Below, piece after piece: positions 38,282 through 47,866 of a stretch of 64,000 bases of DNA. The DNA comes from Alistipes onderdonkii. GTDB taxonomy: Bacteria > Bacteroidota > Bacteroidia > Bacteroidales > Rikenellaceae. Location of the stretch: positions 930,001-994,000 of the forward strand of contig NZ_CP102251.1 in assembly GCF_025145285.1 (NCBI RefSeq), written 5' to 3'. Every line of letters starts with the position of its first letter. The stretch's first letter is position 1. The position numbers and the translations under genes are program-made. The notes under the pieces were generated by a model. That model was given only the letters and a program-made list of their open reading frames with translations, did no database searches and was not told the DNA's origin.

Positions 38282-38317
38282 TCCGTTTTTATCCGTTCAT
38301 GTCCGTTCGTGTCCGTT
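38282..38317. repeat. 10-bp phased repeat array 3
   Basis: Four decamers (TCCGTTTTTA, TCCGTTCATG, TCCGTTCGTG, TCCGTTGCAG) begin right after the mobC stop. The middle units are identical to those of array 2, so mobC is bracketed by the same motif. Confidence 0.8.
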
Positions 38318-38392
38318 GCAGTATCATTTCGTCAATCCCCGCCATACATTCGCAGCACAGACAGTTTCACAAAATAACTTAAAATTTAAATT

Positions 38393-39748
38393 ATGGCAGA
38401 AGAACAAAGACAGTCGCTCGGAGCTGACGAACAGCCCATCGACAACACATTGAACGAACCGAGTATCGGTATGCTCTATGACAAGGAGAAAGACCAGACA
38501 AAGGTCTTTTCCCAGAACCCTGACGGGAGTATCGGTACGGTGGACCCGACACCGGAGAATGAAAGCCTGTTTTTTGTCATGGACAAGAACATTCCGCTGA
38601 ACTTCTACAAGAATTTGAAGAAATATCACAACAACCCCACGATTAACATTTACGTCGTTCCCCGGCGTGCGCTCGAACGCATGAAAGATGCGCTTAAACG
38701 GTACTGGAAAAATACCTCCCGCGACGACGTAAAGCTGTATTACAACTACAAAATGCGTCCTGACGGACAATTCGAGTGCAAGATGAAAACCCGCGGCATC
38801 CCCATTGACGAAATGCCGTGGGACACACTTAACCGCATGGGGTACAGTTTCGGCGGGCTGGAAAAGGTGAACTATCTCCAAAAGTTGCAGAATTACGAAC
38901 AGACGGGGATGCACAAACTCAAATACCATGACGATATAATCAACTATATCGGCGAAGGTAAATTCCGGCTCAAAAAGAGTGGAAACGGATACAAAGTCGA
39001 TGTGAAAAGCTATGCCCGGATTCTCGACGAGGGACTTTTCGATCAGAAATTCACCAATGCGGATATGAAGAACCTCGAAATGTACGGCAACCTCGGCCGC
39101 GTGCTGGAAACGTCCGAGGGTCCTCTGCTCGTGTCGCGGGACTTCGATACGCGGCAGTTGGATTACACGAACGCTGAAAATGCTTTTGTTCCCCGATACA
39201 TCCGCGGAACGGAACTCACACAGGAGGACATCAACAGCTTCCGCCACGGTGAAGTGCGCGAAATAGCGATAGTAAACAGGGACGGCAGCGTGAACATCGT
39301 GCCCTACCAGTACAACGCGGTTTTCCGCAAACCTATGGAGGTATTGACCATTGAGCAGCGGAATGCGCTGGCAACCAAACTGCGCGAGCAACGCGACATG
39401 GAGCGTATTATTTCCTCGATGCCCGAAACCGCCGACGGGCGGACCCAATACCCGCAGGCCCCCAAGCAGTCGGCAGAACAGACCGCCGAGACCGCCGGAC
39501 AGGGACAAGCACCCGCAGCCGTGCCGGAGCAGAACCAGCAGGGGCAGGCCGCCGAAACGGCCGGACAGGGACAAACTCCCGCACCTGACCTTTTCGGAGC
39601 AGGCAAAACCACGCAAGGCAAAACCCCGGTGCAGGGCCAGACATCCCCGCAAGGTCAGAAACAGCCGGGAGCCGGGCAGAAATCACCGCGTCCGGAAGTA
39701 GCGACGCCCGCTCCCAAAGCACAGCGGAAAACAGGTCAACACGTTTAG
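38393..39748 (+). CDS. DUF3945/DUF4099-type hypothetical protein of conjugative elements
   Basis: A 451-residue protein with an N-terminal globular half (SIGMLYDKEKDQTKVFSQNP, FVMDKNIPLNFYKNLKKYHN) resembling the DUF4099/DUF3945 proteins often found next to mob genes in Bacteroidetes elements, and a glutamine/proline-rich disordered C-terminal third. The function is unknown. Confidence 0.75.
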   Translation: MAEEQRQSLGADEQPIDNTLNEPSIGMLYDKEKDQTKVFSQNPDGSIGTVDPTPENESLFFVMDKNIPLNFYKNLKKYHNNPTINIYVVPRRALERMKDALKRYWKNTSRDDVKLYYNYKMRPDGQFECKMKTRGIPIDEMPWDTLNRMGYSFGGLEKVNYLQKLQNYEQTGMHKLKYHDDIINYIGEGKFRLKKSGNGYKVDVKSYARILDEGLFDQKFTNADMKNLEMYGNLGRVLETSEGPLLVSRDFDTRQLDYTNAENAFVPRYIRGTELTQEDINSFRHGEVREIAIVNRDGSVNIVPYQYNAVFRKPMEVLTIEQRNALATKLREQRDMERIISSMPETADGRTQYPQAPKQSAEQTAETAGQGQAPAAVPEQNQQGQAAETAGQGQTPAPDLFGAGKTTQGKTPVQGQTSPQGQKQPGAGQKSPRPEVATPAPKAQRKTGQHV

Positions 39749-39752
39749 CGCT

Positions 39753-39995
39753 ATGGAAAGATTCGATGAATCGGCTATCGACTGGGTAGCCGCCGCCAAG
39801 CGCGGCATAAGTCGCCGGATGCTCAAAGAATACGGTTTTCTGGAATTGCTGCTGGAGGGCGGCACGACACCCGTAATTCCCCTGACGCTAACCCTCGCGG
39901 ACGTGACTATAAAACTGGACGGCACGCTTCGACTGACCGAGGACTGCGACAAAAACGTGCGTTTCGAAGTCCTCGGTTACGGCTGGGAAGAATAA
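39753..39995 (+). CDS. Small acidic hypothetical protein of conjugative elements
   Basis: An 80-residue protein (SAIDWVAAAKRGISRRMLKE ... LTLADVTIKLDGTLRL). It starts 4 bases after the previous stop, so it is in the same operon. Such a small partner commonly follows DUF3945 genes. The 157 bases after it (39996-40152) hold no gene but are rich in GC stems. Confidence 0.7.
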   Translation: MERFDESAIDWVAAAKRGISRRMLKEYGFLELLLEGGTTPVIPLTLTLADVTIKLDGTLRLTEDCDKNVRFEVLGYGWEE

Positions 39996-40152
39996 CCTCC
40001 TAAATCCTAAAATATGCGAAAGTGATGATTTTCGCCCGGAGAGCACCGAGGGTGCGGACCGGGACAGGACGGCGCGGCCCTGCCGCAGACAACAAACACA
40101 GTATCAAAACTTTAATTTACAGCAACTTACATTTAAATTACACCGACTTAAC

Positions 40153-41175
40153 ATGAAAAAGATTCTTTTCGCGGCCTTTGCCGCACTTTCGATGATCGCC
40201 TGCAACAAAGACGACGCAACGACTATCATTCCCGACATCGACCACACCCCCGACGGCGCAATCGTCGCCATGAGGTTCACCGACGAAACCCCGACCCGTG
40301 CGTTCTTTGCCGAAGCCGCGGCCGCCGAAGCGTGGGAGAAATCCCTTTCCTCGCTCTCCGTGTACGTGTTCAACGCCAAAGGCGACCTTATCACCCTGCG
40401 CGACTTCACCGCTTCGGAACTCACGGCCCGCACCGCGACGTTCGCCCTGCCGCACGCCACAGCCGGAACGACCTGCGACTTCTACGCCGTAGCCAACATG
40501 TCCCTGTCGGGCGTCACCACGAAATCCGCGCTGCTGGCAAAGCTGGAAACATCCGCCGCAGACTATAACGGCACATTCGCAGAGGTGAGCACCCAAGCCA
40601 AGCGCAGCGGCGGCTTCGTAATGACGGCCGGAGTGAGCAAGGCCATCGCCGAGGGCGGCACGACATCCATAGCCCTGACACTCAAACGCACCGTCGCCAA
40701 AATCGCCGTGCAGACCTCCGTCGATGCGTCGTTCAATAGCAAGTATTCCGGAACGCTGACCGTAACGGGAACGAAGCTGCTGCGCGCCGCCAGCCACACG
40801 CCGATCATCGCTCCGGCCACACCGACGCCCGGAGCCATGACCTACACCCATACGCAGGCCCCGGCAACGGCATCCGGCAAGAATAACAATCTTTTTTACA
40901 TCTTCGAAAACGGAGCTTTGGCCGAAGCGAGCCGCGTAGCGTTGGAGATCACCGCGACCTATGACGCCGACGGGAACGCTTCGACAACGGCCGACCGCAT
41001 GGAAGTCATCTACACCGTTCCCCTCACGGGCAAGGCCGGGGGTGAAATCGCCCGCAACGGCTACTACCGTGTGGCCGCCAACATTACGGGTCTCGTGGGA
41101 CAGGATTGCCAAGTCAGCGTGTCGGTCGCCGAGTGGGAAACACCCGTAACGCAGTCCGTCGATCTGGGCGCATAA
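40153..41175 (+). CDS. Fimbrillin-like (Mfa1/FimA-type) lipoprotein
   Basis: A 340-residue lipoprotein (AALSMIACNKDD) with the Bacteroidales major fimbrial fold. Seen: an acidic N-terminal motif with TPTRAFF, a conserved TVAKIAV strand and a C-terminal strand. In this pilus class (type V) the lipid is removed and the N-terminus cut by RgpA-type proteases to allow donor-strand exchange. It is the first of five fimbria-like genes. Confidence 0.85.
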   Translation: MKKILFAAFAALSMIACNKDDATTIIPDIDHTPDGAIVAMRFTDETPTRAFFAEAAAAEAWEKSLSSLSVYVFNAKGDLITLRDFTASELTARTATFALPHATAGTTCDFYAVANMSLSGVTTKSALLAKLETSAADYNGTFAEVSTQAKRSGGFVMTAGVSKAIAEGGTTSIALTLKRTVAKIAVQTSVDASFNSKYSGTLTVTGTKLLRAASHTPIIAPATPTPGAMTYTHTQAPATASGKNNNLFYIFENGALAEASRVALEITATYDADGNASTTADRMEVIYTVPLTGKAGGEIARNGYYRVAANITGLVGQDCQVSVSVAEWETPVTQSVDLGA

Positions 41176-41181
41176 ACAACC

Positions 41182-41225
41182 TATTTATTAACCACCGCCC
41201 GCACCTTTCGGGGCGCGGGCGGTTA
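41182..41225 (+). terminator. GC-rich hairpin between fimbrial genes
   Basis: CCGCCCGC and GCGGGCGG arms around a short loop lie between the fimbrillin gene and the next gene. There is no clear T-tract, so it may attenuate rather than end transcription. Confidence 0.45.
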
Positions 41226-41237
41226 TCATAACTCCCG

Positions 41238-43805
41238 ATGAAACACACTATATTTTTTTTGCTCACCCTCGCTCTTTGCTGGGGCTGCATTTCCGACCGC
41301 GAGCCGGACGCCCGGTCGAAAGTGACGGTAGAACTGACCGTCAGGCCCGACCCCATGACCACGACGACCCGCACGACCGACGAAGCAGCGATCCGCGACC
41401 TGAATTTCTACCTCATAGACAGAAAAGGCGCAGTCGTCCTATATCGCTACCTCACCGCAACGACACTACGTTTCGAATGTCTGCCGGGCGACTACCTCGT
41501 ACGCATTGCCGCGAACGTCGGGCGCAGTCTGGGCGAAACAGCCGATCTGTTCCAATACAAGGTGACATACCAAGAGCATTACAACATGCTGCCGATGTTC
41601 TGCGAACAGAAAACAACGATCTCATTATCCTCCGACGGCGTGGTGCAGTTGCCGCCCATAACCGTAAAGCGGGTTGTATCGAAAATCTCTTATAACCTTA
41701 CCGCCAAGCCTGCGGACATGGAACTCAAATCGGTGCAGCTTATTTCCATCCCCCGCACTGCGGTGGTGTTCGCCCCAGACGGCACGGCGGCCGATAATCC
41801 CGACGACTATACCGACAGTCCCGAAACAACCCTGACGGGACAGCGGGCCGCAGGTTCTTACTACATGCTGCCCAACAGACAAGGGGTGAATACTTCGATT
41901 ACCGACCAGAAACAGAAGAACGCCGACAATGCACCCGCTTGCGCATCGTGGCTGCTCATCCGTGCCACACGGGGCAGTAAGGTGCTGGCCTACTCGGTCT
42001 ATCTGGGCGAAAACAATACGTCCGATTTCAACGTCCGGGCCAACAGCCATTACACGCTCAATATAACCCTGCTGAACGACAACACCGCAGACACTCGCAT
42101 TGCGTCATATACTGCGACCGTGTACGACGATTTCGATGACGGCAATATCGGCAGCTACTGCGTGTATGACCCGGATTACAGCCTGCATGTCGATATGGTG
42201 AATGAAAACAGCTCGCTCGCTATCAGCGGGCGGTTAGAGGTAACACAAGGCGACAGCGATTATTTCGAATTTGACCGTAACGACTGCAATAGCAGCTTCG
42301 AATTTGAAATCTATAACCCCAAAGGCGGCAATTACTTTTACCTCGATTACCGCCCGCCGATCTTTACAAAAGACAATTCGCAACTGGCATACCGTGTGAC
42401 CCTGACCGACGAATACGGATTCGCACAGTCTTACGATTTCAAACATACGATGGCAAATGTAGTCTACGTCCATACTTCCACGGGCGGAAGCGTCACGGCA
42501 GACAAATGCCTTTACGCCCAAACCGCGACCGAGGGCAGCGGGAAGCGCACCGCGGCGTTATGCCACGAGGACGGCTGCCGACTGACCGCCACGGCGACGG
42601 GTTACTACTTATTCGACGGCTGGTATGCCGACGCCGCATATACCCGGCTTCTTTCGTCGTCGGAGAGCTATACCTACATTCCCCGCGATCTGTACGCCGA
42701 CATCTATGCCCGGTTCCGTGCCGTAGACACTCCGCTCGACAGCAAGGGAACGGCAAACTGCTACATAGCCCCAACCCTGAATACCCGCTATTCGTTTAAC
42801 GCGACCGTTCAGGGTAACGGCAAAAACACGAGAAATATTTGGGCCCAAAATCTTAACGGAACTTCCGCTCGTATGCTTTGGGAATCGGATAGCAAAGTTG
42901 TTGAAAATGTATTGTATGCAGACAACCGTATCTCGTTCTCGACGGGGAACGCGCGGGGGAACGCCGTAATCGGATTGTTCGACGTTACGGATAATTGCAT
43001 CTGGTCATGGCATATTTGGTCGGTCGATTACGACCCGGCAACCACAGCACAGACCTATGTTTCCGGAGCCGTTTTTATGGATCGAAACCTGGGAGCGATT
43101 TCTACCGACTGCACGCATCCCGCATCCCGCGGGCTTTACTACCAATGGGGCCGCAAAGACCCGTTCATCCATCCGGCAAATTGCACCAGCTATGAACCTG
43201 AAAGAGTGGTCTATACCGAAGGATTCGCATTTAATGTCAGCTATCCCCGAAACGCCAGGACTGAAAGCCCTTATGACGTAATGACCGTAGAGTGGTCGAT
43301 TGCTCATCCAACAACCTTTATGAGCGATGCCATGTACGAAGATTGGGAAGAGTGGGCATCTGTTGTGGATTGGCTTTACAATCATCATCCGAATCTTTGG
43401 GGTAATATCACGACGAGCAACAGCAATATCAGCAAGATAAGCTACAAATCTATCTATGATCCGTGTCCCGTTGGTTGGAAAGTTCCCAGCCCCGAAGATT
43501 TTGTCGGAATCGAGCGGGTAAGTCAGTCGTCGCCCTATTATGTAACGATTCATTACAACGGTAATCGCACTACGAATATTCCGATCGGAGGGACTTTCGT
43601 CGATACACGCTTTATGAATAACGGACAACTCGGACGACTTTACACCAATGCGCCCTACTATATGTTCTGGGGAACGTATGGCTGTCGGTATGGCGATATT
43701 TCCTGCACCTCGATTATTTTCTCGACGGGTTCCGTACCCTCATTTATCGACACAACAGATTATTACCGCTATGCCGCAAATCCTATCCGCTGTATTCGGG
43801 AATAG
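41238..43805 (+). CDS. Large fimbrial accessory lipoprotein (DUF4906-like, tip-type)
   Basis: An 855-residue lipoprotein (LALCWGC) with an N-terminal FimB/DUF4906-like domain (LTVRPDPMTTTTRTTDEA, SKVLAYSVYLGENNTSDFNV) and a C-terminal part with the fimbrial tip motif set (YYQWGRKDPF ... YDPCPVGWKVPSPEDF). It shares the YLGENNTSDFNV-type motif with the gene at 44383. The length and layout suit a fimbrial tip or anchor protein. Confidence 0.75.
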   Translation: MKHTIFFLLTLALCWGCISDREPDARSKVTVELTVRPDPMTTTTRTTDEAAIRDLNFYLIDRKGAVVLYRYLTATTLRFECLPGDYLVRIAANVGRSLGETADLFQYKVTYQEHYNMLPMFCEQKTTISLSSDGVVQLPPITVKRVVSKISYNLTAKPADMELKSVQLISIPRTAVVFAPDGTAADNPDDYTDSPETTLTGQRAAGSYYMLPNRQGVNTSITDQKQKNADNAPACASWLLIRATRGSKVLAYSVYLGENNTSDFNVRANSHYTLNITLLNDNTADTRIASYTATVYDDFDDGNIGSYCVYDPDYSLHVDMVNENSSLAISGRLEVTQGDSDYFEFDRNDCNSSFEFEIYNPKGGNYFYLDYRPPIFTKDNSQLAYRVTLTDEYGFAQSYDFKHTMANVVYVHTSTGGSVTADKCLYAQTATEGSGKRTAALCHEDGCRLTATATGYYLFDGWYADAAYTRLLSSSESYTYIPRDLYADIYARFRAVDTPLDSKGTANCYIAPTLNTRYSFNATVQGNGKNTRNIWAQNLNGTSARMLWESDSKVVENVLYADNRISFSTGNARGNAVIGLFDVTDNCIWSWHIWSVDYDPATTAQTYVSGAVFMDRNLGAISTDCTHPASRGLYYQWGRKDPFIHPANCTSYEPERVVYTEGFAFNVSYPRNARTESPYDVMTVEWSIAHPTTFMSDAMYEDWEEWASVVDWLYNHHPNLWGNITTSNSNISKISYKSIYDPCPVGWKVPSPEDFVGIERVSQSSPYYVTIHYNGNRTTNIPIGGTFVDTRFMNNGQLGRLYTNAPYYMFWGTYGCRYGDISCTSIIFSTGSVPSFIDTTDYYRYAANPIRCIRE

Positions 43806-43823
43806 ACAGAAAGAATTACAACC

Positions 43824-44378
43824 ATGAAGAAAAGACACATCATCACCTTAATGCTCTGCCTGCTGGCTTTGTGGGGCAAACCTCATCGGGCCGCAGCGCA
43901 GTTTTTCAGCGCCAAAGTAAACGCACTGGCCGCACTCACCGGAACGGTGAACGTCGGCCTCGACGCGGCCGTCGCCGATAAATGGACGCTCGACGTATCC
44001 GGCTACTGGAACCCGATTAATTCCGATTCGTTCAGTTGCCGCCTGTACGCCGCACAGATCGGCACGAAACGCTGGCTGTACGAGGCTTTCGTAGGACATT
44101 TCATCAGTGGCCAGCTTACCTACGGAAATTACCTGTACGGCGGCTCACGGCACTACTACAAGGGCAATATGGCCGGGCTGGGGTTCAGCTATGGCTATGC
44201 CTGGCTACTCTCGAAGCGGTGGAACATCACAGCCGAAATCGGCGTCGGAGTCTTTTACATGAAAGATACCCGCCGCGACCGCACATTGCCCGAATACGAA
44301 TCCATCATCATTCACCACTATAAGCGATGGGTGGTCGGCCCCTCACGCGCAGAGGTAAGTTTTAACTACTTATTCTAA
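43824..44378 (+). CDS. DUF3575-like outer-membrane protein of the fimbrial cluster
   Basis: A 184-residue protein with a signal peptide (CLLALWGKPHRAAAQ) and a beta-barrel-like body (FFSAKVNALAALTGTVNVGL). It matches DUF3575, an outer-membrane component found in Bacteroidales fimbrial operons. It ends with an aromatic residue (NYLF), as for outer-membrane barrels. Confidence 0.8.
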   Translation: MKKRHIITLMLCLLALWGKPHRAAAQFFSAKVNALAALTGTVNVGLDAAVADKWTLDVSGYWNPINSDSFSCRLYAAQIGTKRWLYEAFVGHFISGQLTYGNYLYGGSRHYYKGNMAGLGFSYGYAWLLSKRWNITAEIGVGVFYMKDTRRDRTLPEYESIIIHHYKRWVVGPSRAEVSFNYLF

Positions 44379-44382
44379 CCCT

Positions 44383-46215
44383 ATGAAAAAGATATTTTAT
44401 ATTCCGATCTGCATGATGCTTTTTTGCTGCGCCTGCTCGGATGCGGACATAAATCCTAATCCGACGACGCAGGCACAGCAGATCACCATGACGTTCCGAT
44501 GCGGCGAAATGTCCCCGACACGCAGTGCATCGAGCGACACCCGCATCGACGACATCAACCTGTACCTGTTCCCTGTGAATGGCGGCCCGGCCCGGCACAT
44601 ATACATCGCCCCCGTGCAGTCGGTCGTACTCGAACTGCCCAAAGGGGACTATACGCTTTATGCCATCGCAAACCTCGCCCGCGATACAGGCGACCGGGCG
44701 GAGGATTTCGTTCGCACGCTGCGCGTCGAACGGGATCCTTTGGCCCTCGCGGATGCACCCTTTCCCATGTCCGCACAGCAGGCTGTTACCGTGCGCGGCG
44801 ACACGCAGATCGCCGTGTCCTTGGTTCGCGCCGTGGCAAAGGTCAATTTCAGCTACACGGTAGCCGCCGATTTCGCAAAGTCTTTTCGTGTGAAGTCCGT
44901 GCAGCTTCGCAGCGTCCCGCTCACCGCAGCCCTTTTAGGCTCCAGCCGGGCCAATGCCGCCGGGGAAGTGGCAGACATGGAAAAGGTATCAGCGACGGGA
45001 ACTGAATACAACGCAACCTACTACCTGCTGGAAAACCGTCAGGGACAGGTCGCGGGAATCGGTTCCCAACAGCAGAAAGACGAAGCCCATGCCCCGGAAT
45101 ATGCGACTTACATAGCCATAGAGGGCAAAGCCGCAAATGTTAAGGTCGTGTACCGCATATACCTCGGCGAGAATAACACCACGGATTTTAACGTCGTTCG
45201 CAACCGGGTTTACAACATCAATGCACGTATTCTCGGTATGAACACCGTGGACTGGCGCGTATCGACAGCCGAAGTAGCCGTTACGCCTTTGGCCGAAAGT
45301 TACAGGCCCGGCGCATCCGCCGCTGCGAGGTTGGAACTCGTGTCCACGAACGATGCGGAGAATGATTATTACCTCTCGTACCACCTCGACGCGGGACAGG
45401 GCATCGTCACCATCGACGGGGAGCGCCGTACGGCAGGCACACCTTATCCGCTGCTCTCCGGAAACGGCACGGCGACGGCTGGCATCGCCTATACACAAGA
45501 GGTCTCCGGCGACGTGCGCCTGCGCCTGACCGTCACGGATAAACACGGGATCAGCATGGAGCGCATCCTGACTACCACCTACAAGAACCCGCCAATAACC
45601 GCGACCTATACCCAAGAAGGGTATGAGTTGGCCGCAATGGACAGGGCCTATGTTACGTTTACCGTGTCCCAACCCGGTTATACGGGCAGGTATAAAGCCC
45701 GCTTGAACGGTGAGGGTGCGACATTCTTTCAGGGACATTACAGTGCAGATATTCCGAAAACAGAACTGACCTTATACGAGGGAAACGGAACTTATGAACT
45801 GCGCATAAAACCAGAAGCCGTAGGCGAAATCCCCTTTACCGTAACCATCACCGACGAGCAGGGAAACAGTACTTTTTTCGAATCTTCCGTGAAAGGCGTG
45901 AAAACGACAGCGAATTTTTCGCTCGATTTCAGGCTGATGACCGGAGCGCTCGATATTGTCATGGAATCGTCTTATCCCGTCAGCGAAGATTTGAAGATCA
46001 CGGTTACGGCCTCCGTAAAGATCGTCTATTCGGGCGGATATACAAGAATGCAGGATTATACGTTCGACGTGTTTTTCGAAGCCGAGCGCTCACGGGGAAC
46101 AGGCTATGTATATCTCGACCTGCAAGGCCGATATGACATTTCCATTGTTTCGTACACTATGGAATCCGACACTCCGGTTTCATTGAACGGTATGGTCGAA
46201 TACAAACTACAATAG
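44383..46215 (+). CDS. DUF4906-like fimbrial accessory lipoprotein
   Basis: A 610-residue lipoprotein (MMLFCCACSDAD) with the FimB/DUF4906-like N-terminal domain (MTFRCGEMSPTRSASSDTRI, VKVVYRIYLGENNTTDFNVV) and later beta-sandwich repeats. It is a paralogue of the gene at 41238. It starts 4 bases after the previous stop and overlaps nothing. Confidence 0.75.
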   Translation: MKKIFYIPICMMLFCCACSDADINPNPTTQAQQITMTFRCGEMSPTRSASSDTRIDDINLYLFPVNGGPARHIYIAPVQSVVLELPKGDYTLYAIANLARDTGDRAEDFVRTLRVERDPLALADAPFPMSAQQAVTVRGDTQIAVSLVRAVAKVNFSYTVAADFAKSFRVKSVQLRSVPLTAALLGSSRANAAGEVADMEKVSATGTEYNATYYLLENRQGQVAGIGSQQQKDEAHAPEYATYIAIEGKAANVKVVYRIYLGENNTTDFNVVRNRVYNINARILGMNTVDWRVSTAEVAVTPLAESYRPGASAAARLELVSTNDAENDYYLSYHLDAGQGIVTIDGERRTAGTPYPLLSGNGTATAGIAYTQEVSGDVRLRLTVTDKHGISMERILTTTYKNPPITATYTQEGYELAAMDRAYVTFTVSQPGYTGRYKARLNGEGATFFQGHYSADIPKTELTLYEGNGTYELRIKPEAVGEIPFTVTITDEQGNSTFFESSVKGVKTTANFSLDFRLMTGALDIVMESSYPVSEDLKITVTASVKIVYSGGYTRMQDYTFDVFFEAERSRGTGYVYLDLQGRYDISIVSYTMESDTPVSLNGMVEYKLQ

Positions 46216-46216
46216 A

Positions 46217-47863
46217 ATGAACAAAAACAGAATAGTAACCGGGGTCTGCTGCATGGTTCTTTTTTGCGGCTGTTCCATAACGGGGCATCTGGAGCGGCGG
46301 CAATACCGCGCCGACGTGCTGCATGTCAGCCGCGAACAGCGCGAACGCGAGCAGCAGGCCTACCAGCCGCCCGTATTGAAGATCGAGCGCGACAGCAACC
46401 GCTTCTACCTCGTACCGACCGAAGTGCAGGAGAACGGCAAACGTATCATGGCGATGCAGATTCAAGAGGTAACGATCCGCGCCCGCGCCCGGACACTCCC
46501 CGAACGGCTTGGAAAAGTCACTATCGACTTTGTGATCGACATGCCCCGGCAGTTGCAGGGCACGTGCCGAAGCGTCGTAGTAACCCCGTATTTGCACAAA
46601 TACGGCGAAGCACATCCTTTACAGGACATCACCATTCGGGGCGGGCTGTTCTCGCGGGTACAGCAGCGCGACTACTGGCAGTTCGACAAATATGTCCGGG
46701 TATTCGCACCCGACAGCAACGCCGAAGCCCACGCATTTGCCCGGTTCGTGAAATATCCCTACCCCCAGGGTGTGCGGCTCGACAGCGTGGCCGCACATCC
46801 CGGCCATATCTCGTACTACTATTCGCAGGAAGTGCCGACGGATGAAACGTCGAAAACAATGCTCGTCACGTTGCAGGGCCGCGTTGTGGCGCTCGATGAC
46901 AGCAGCTACACGCTGCCGCCGTCCGACACGCTGACCTATCATGTTTCGTCGATGCTCTCATTCGTCGATACCACGACCCGCTACAAAATAAAGGTCATCA
47001 GTAAGTACGCAACCGTGCAGGACCGCAACTACATTCAGTTTTTGGTGAACGACACCCGCGTACTCGACACCCTCGGCAAAAACGCCGCACAGCTCGGTAA
47101 GATTCAGGCGCGCATGGCCGAACTGATCGCCCAGCAGGAATTTTACGTCGATAGCGTCGTACTTACGGCTTCGGCATCCCCGGAGGGCCGTTTTAACCGT
47201 AACCGCACATTGGCACAAGGTCGCGCCCACGCACTCAAAGGTTACCTGCAGGAGCGCATCGGTCCCCAAGTAGATACCCTCGTCCGCGTGCGGTGGGTGG
47301 CGGAGGACTGGCCCGAACTGGCCGCCCGCATCCGTGGTGACGAAAGCCTGCCGCAACGCGCCGAAATATTGGAGTTAATCGCCGCCGAAAAAGACCCTGA
47401 CCGACGGGAGCAGGTGATCCGCGAACGATACCCGGCGGAGTATCAGAACATCAAAGAAAACGTATATCCGTGGCTTCGGGCCGTGACAATGCGATACGAC
47501 CTGCGACGCAGGGGGATGATCCGCGACACTATTCACACCCGCGAGGTCGATACAGCTTACATGCGGGGTGTAGACCTGCTGCAAAAGCGCAGGTACGCGA
47601 AAGCCCTTTACAACCTGCTTGAATACCGGGATCGGAACACCGTCGTAACCCTCCTTTCGCTCGGCCATGATGCACAGGCGTTGGAAATCCTCGCTGGGCT
47701 GGAGAAGTCCGCGACGACCGAATACCTGAAAGCCGTCGCTTGTTCTCGGCTGGGTCGCAAGGCAGAGGGCCGCGAACATTTCCTGACCGCCTGCGGTATG
47801 GACGAGCGGATGCAGTACCGCGGGAATCTCGATCCCGAAATAACCGAACTTTTAAAACAATAA
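46217..47863 (+). CDS. DUF3868 / OmpA-like protein of the fimbrial cluster
   Basis: A 548-residue lipoprotein (MVLFCGCSITGHLE) with an N-terminal DUF3868-type domain, a central OmpA-like stretch (SPEGRFNRNRTLAQGRAHAL) and a C-terminal TPR-like helical part. DUF3868 proteins are partners of Bacteroidales fimbriae and may anchor the fibre to the wall or outer membrane. It starts one base after the previous stop. Confidence 0.8.
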   Translation: MNKNRIVTGVCCMVLFCGCSITGHLERRQYRADVLHVSREQREREQQAYQPPVLKIERDSNRFYLVPTEVQENGKRIMAMQIQEVTIRARARTLPERLGKVTIDFVIDMPRQLQGTCRSVVVTPYLHKYGEAHPLQDITIRGGLFSRVQQRDYWQFDKYVRVFAPDSNAEAHAFARFVKYPYPQGVRLDSVAAHPGHISYYYSQEVPTDETSKTMLVTLQGRVVALDDSSYTLPPSDTLTYHVSSMLSFVDTTTRYKIKVISKYATVQDRNYIQFLVNDTRVLDTLGKNAAQLGKIQARMAELIAQQEFYVDSVVLTASASPEGRFNRNRTLAQGRAHALKGYLQERIGPQVDTLVRVRWVAEDWPELAARIRGDESLPQRAEILELIAAEKDPDRREQVIRERYPAEYQNIKENVYPWLRAVTMRYDLRRRGMIRDTIHTREVDTAYMRGVDLLQKRRYAKALYNLLEYRDRNTVVTLLSLGHDAQALEILAGLEKSATTEYLKAVACSRLGRKAEGREHFLTACGMDERMQYRGNLDPEITELLKQ

Positions 47864-47866
47864 ACC

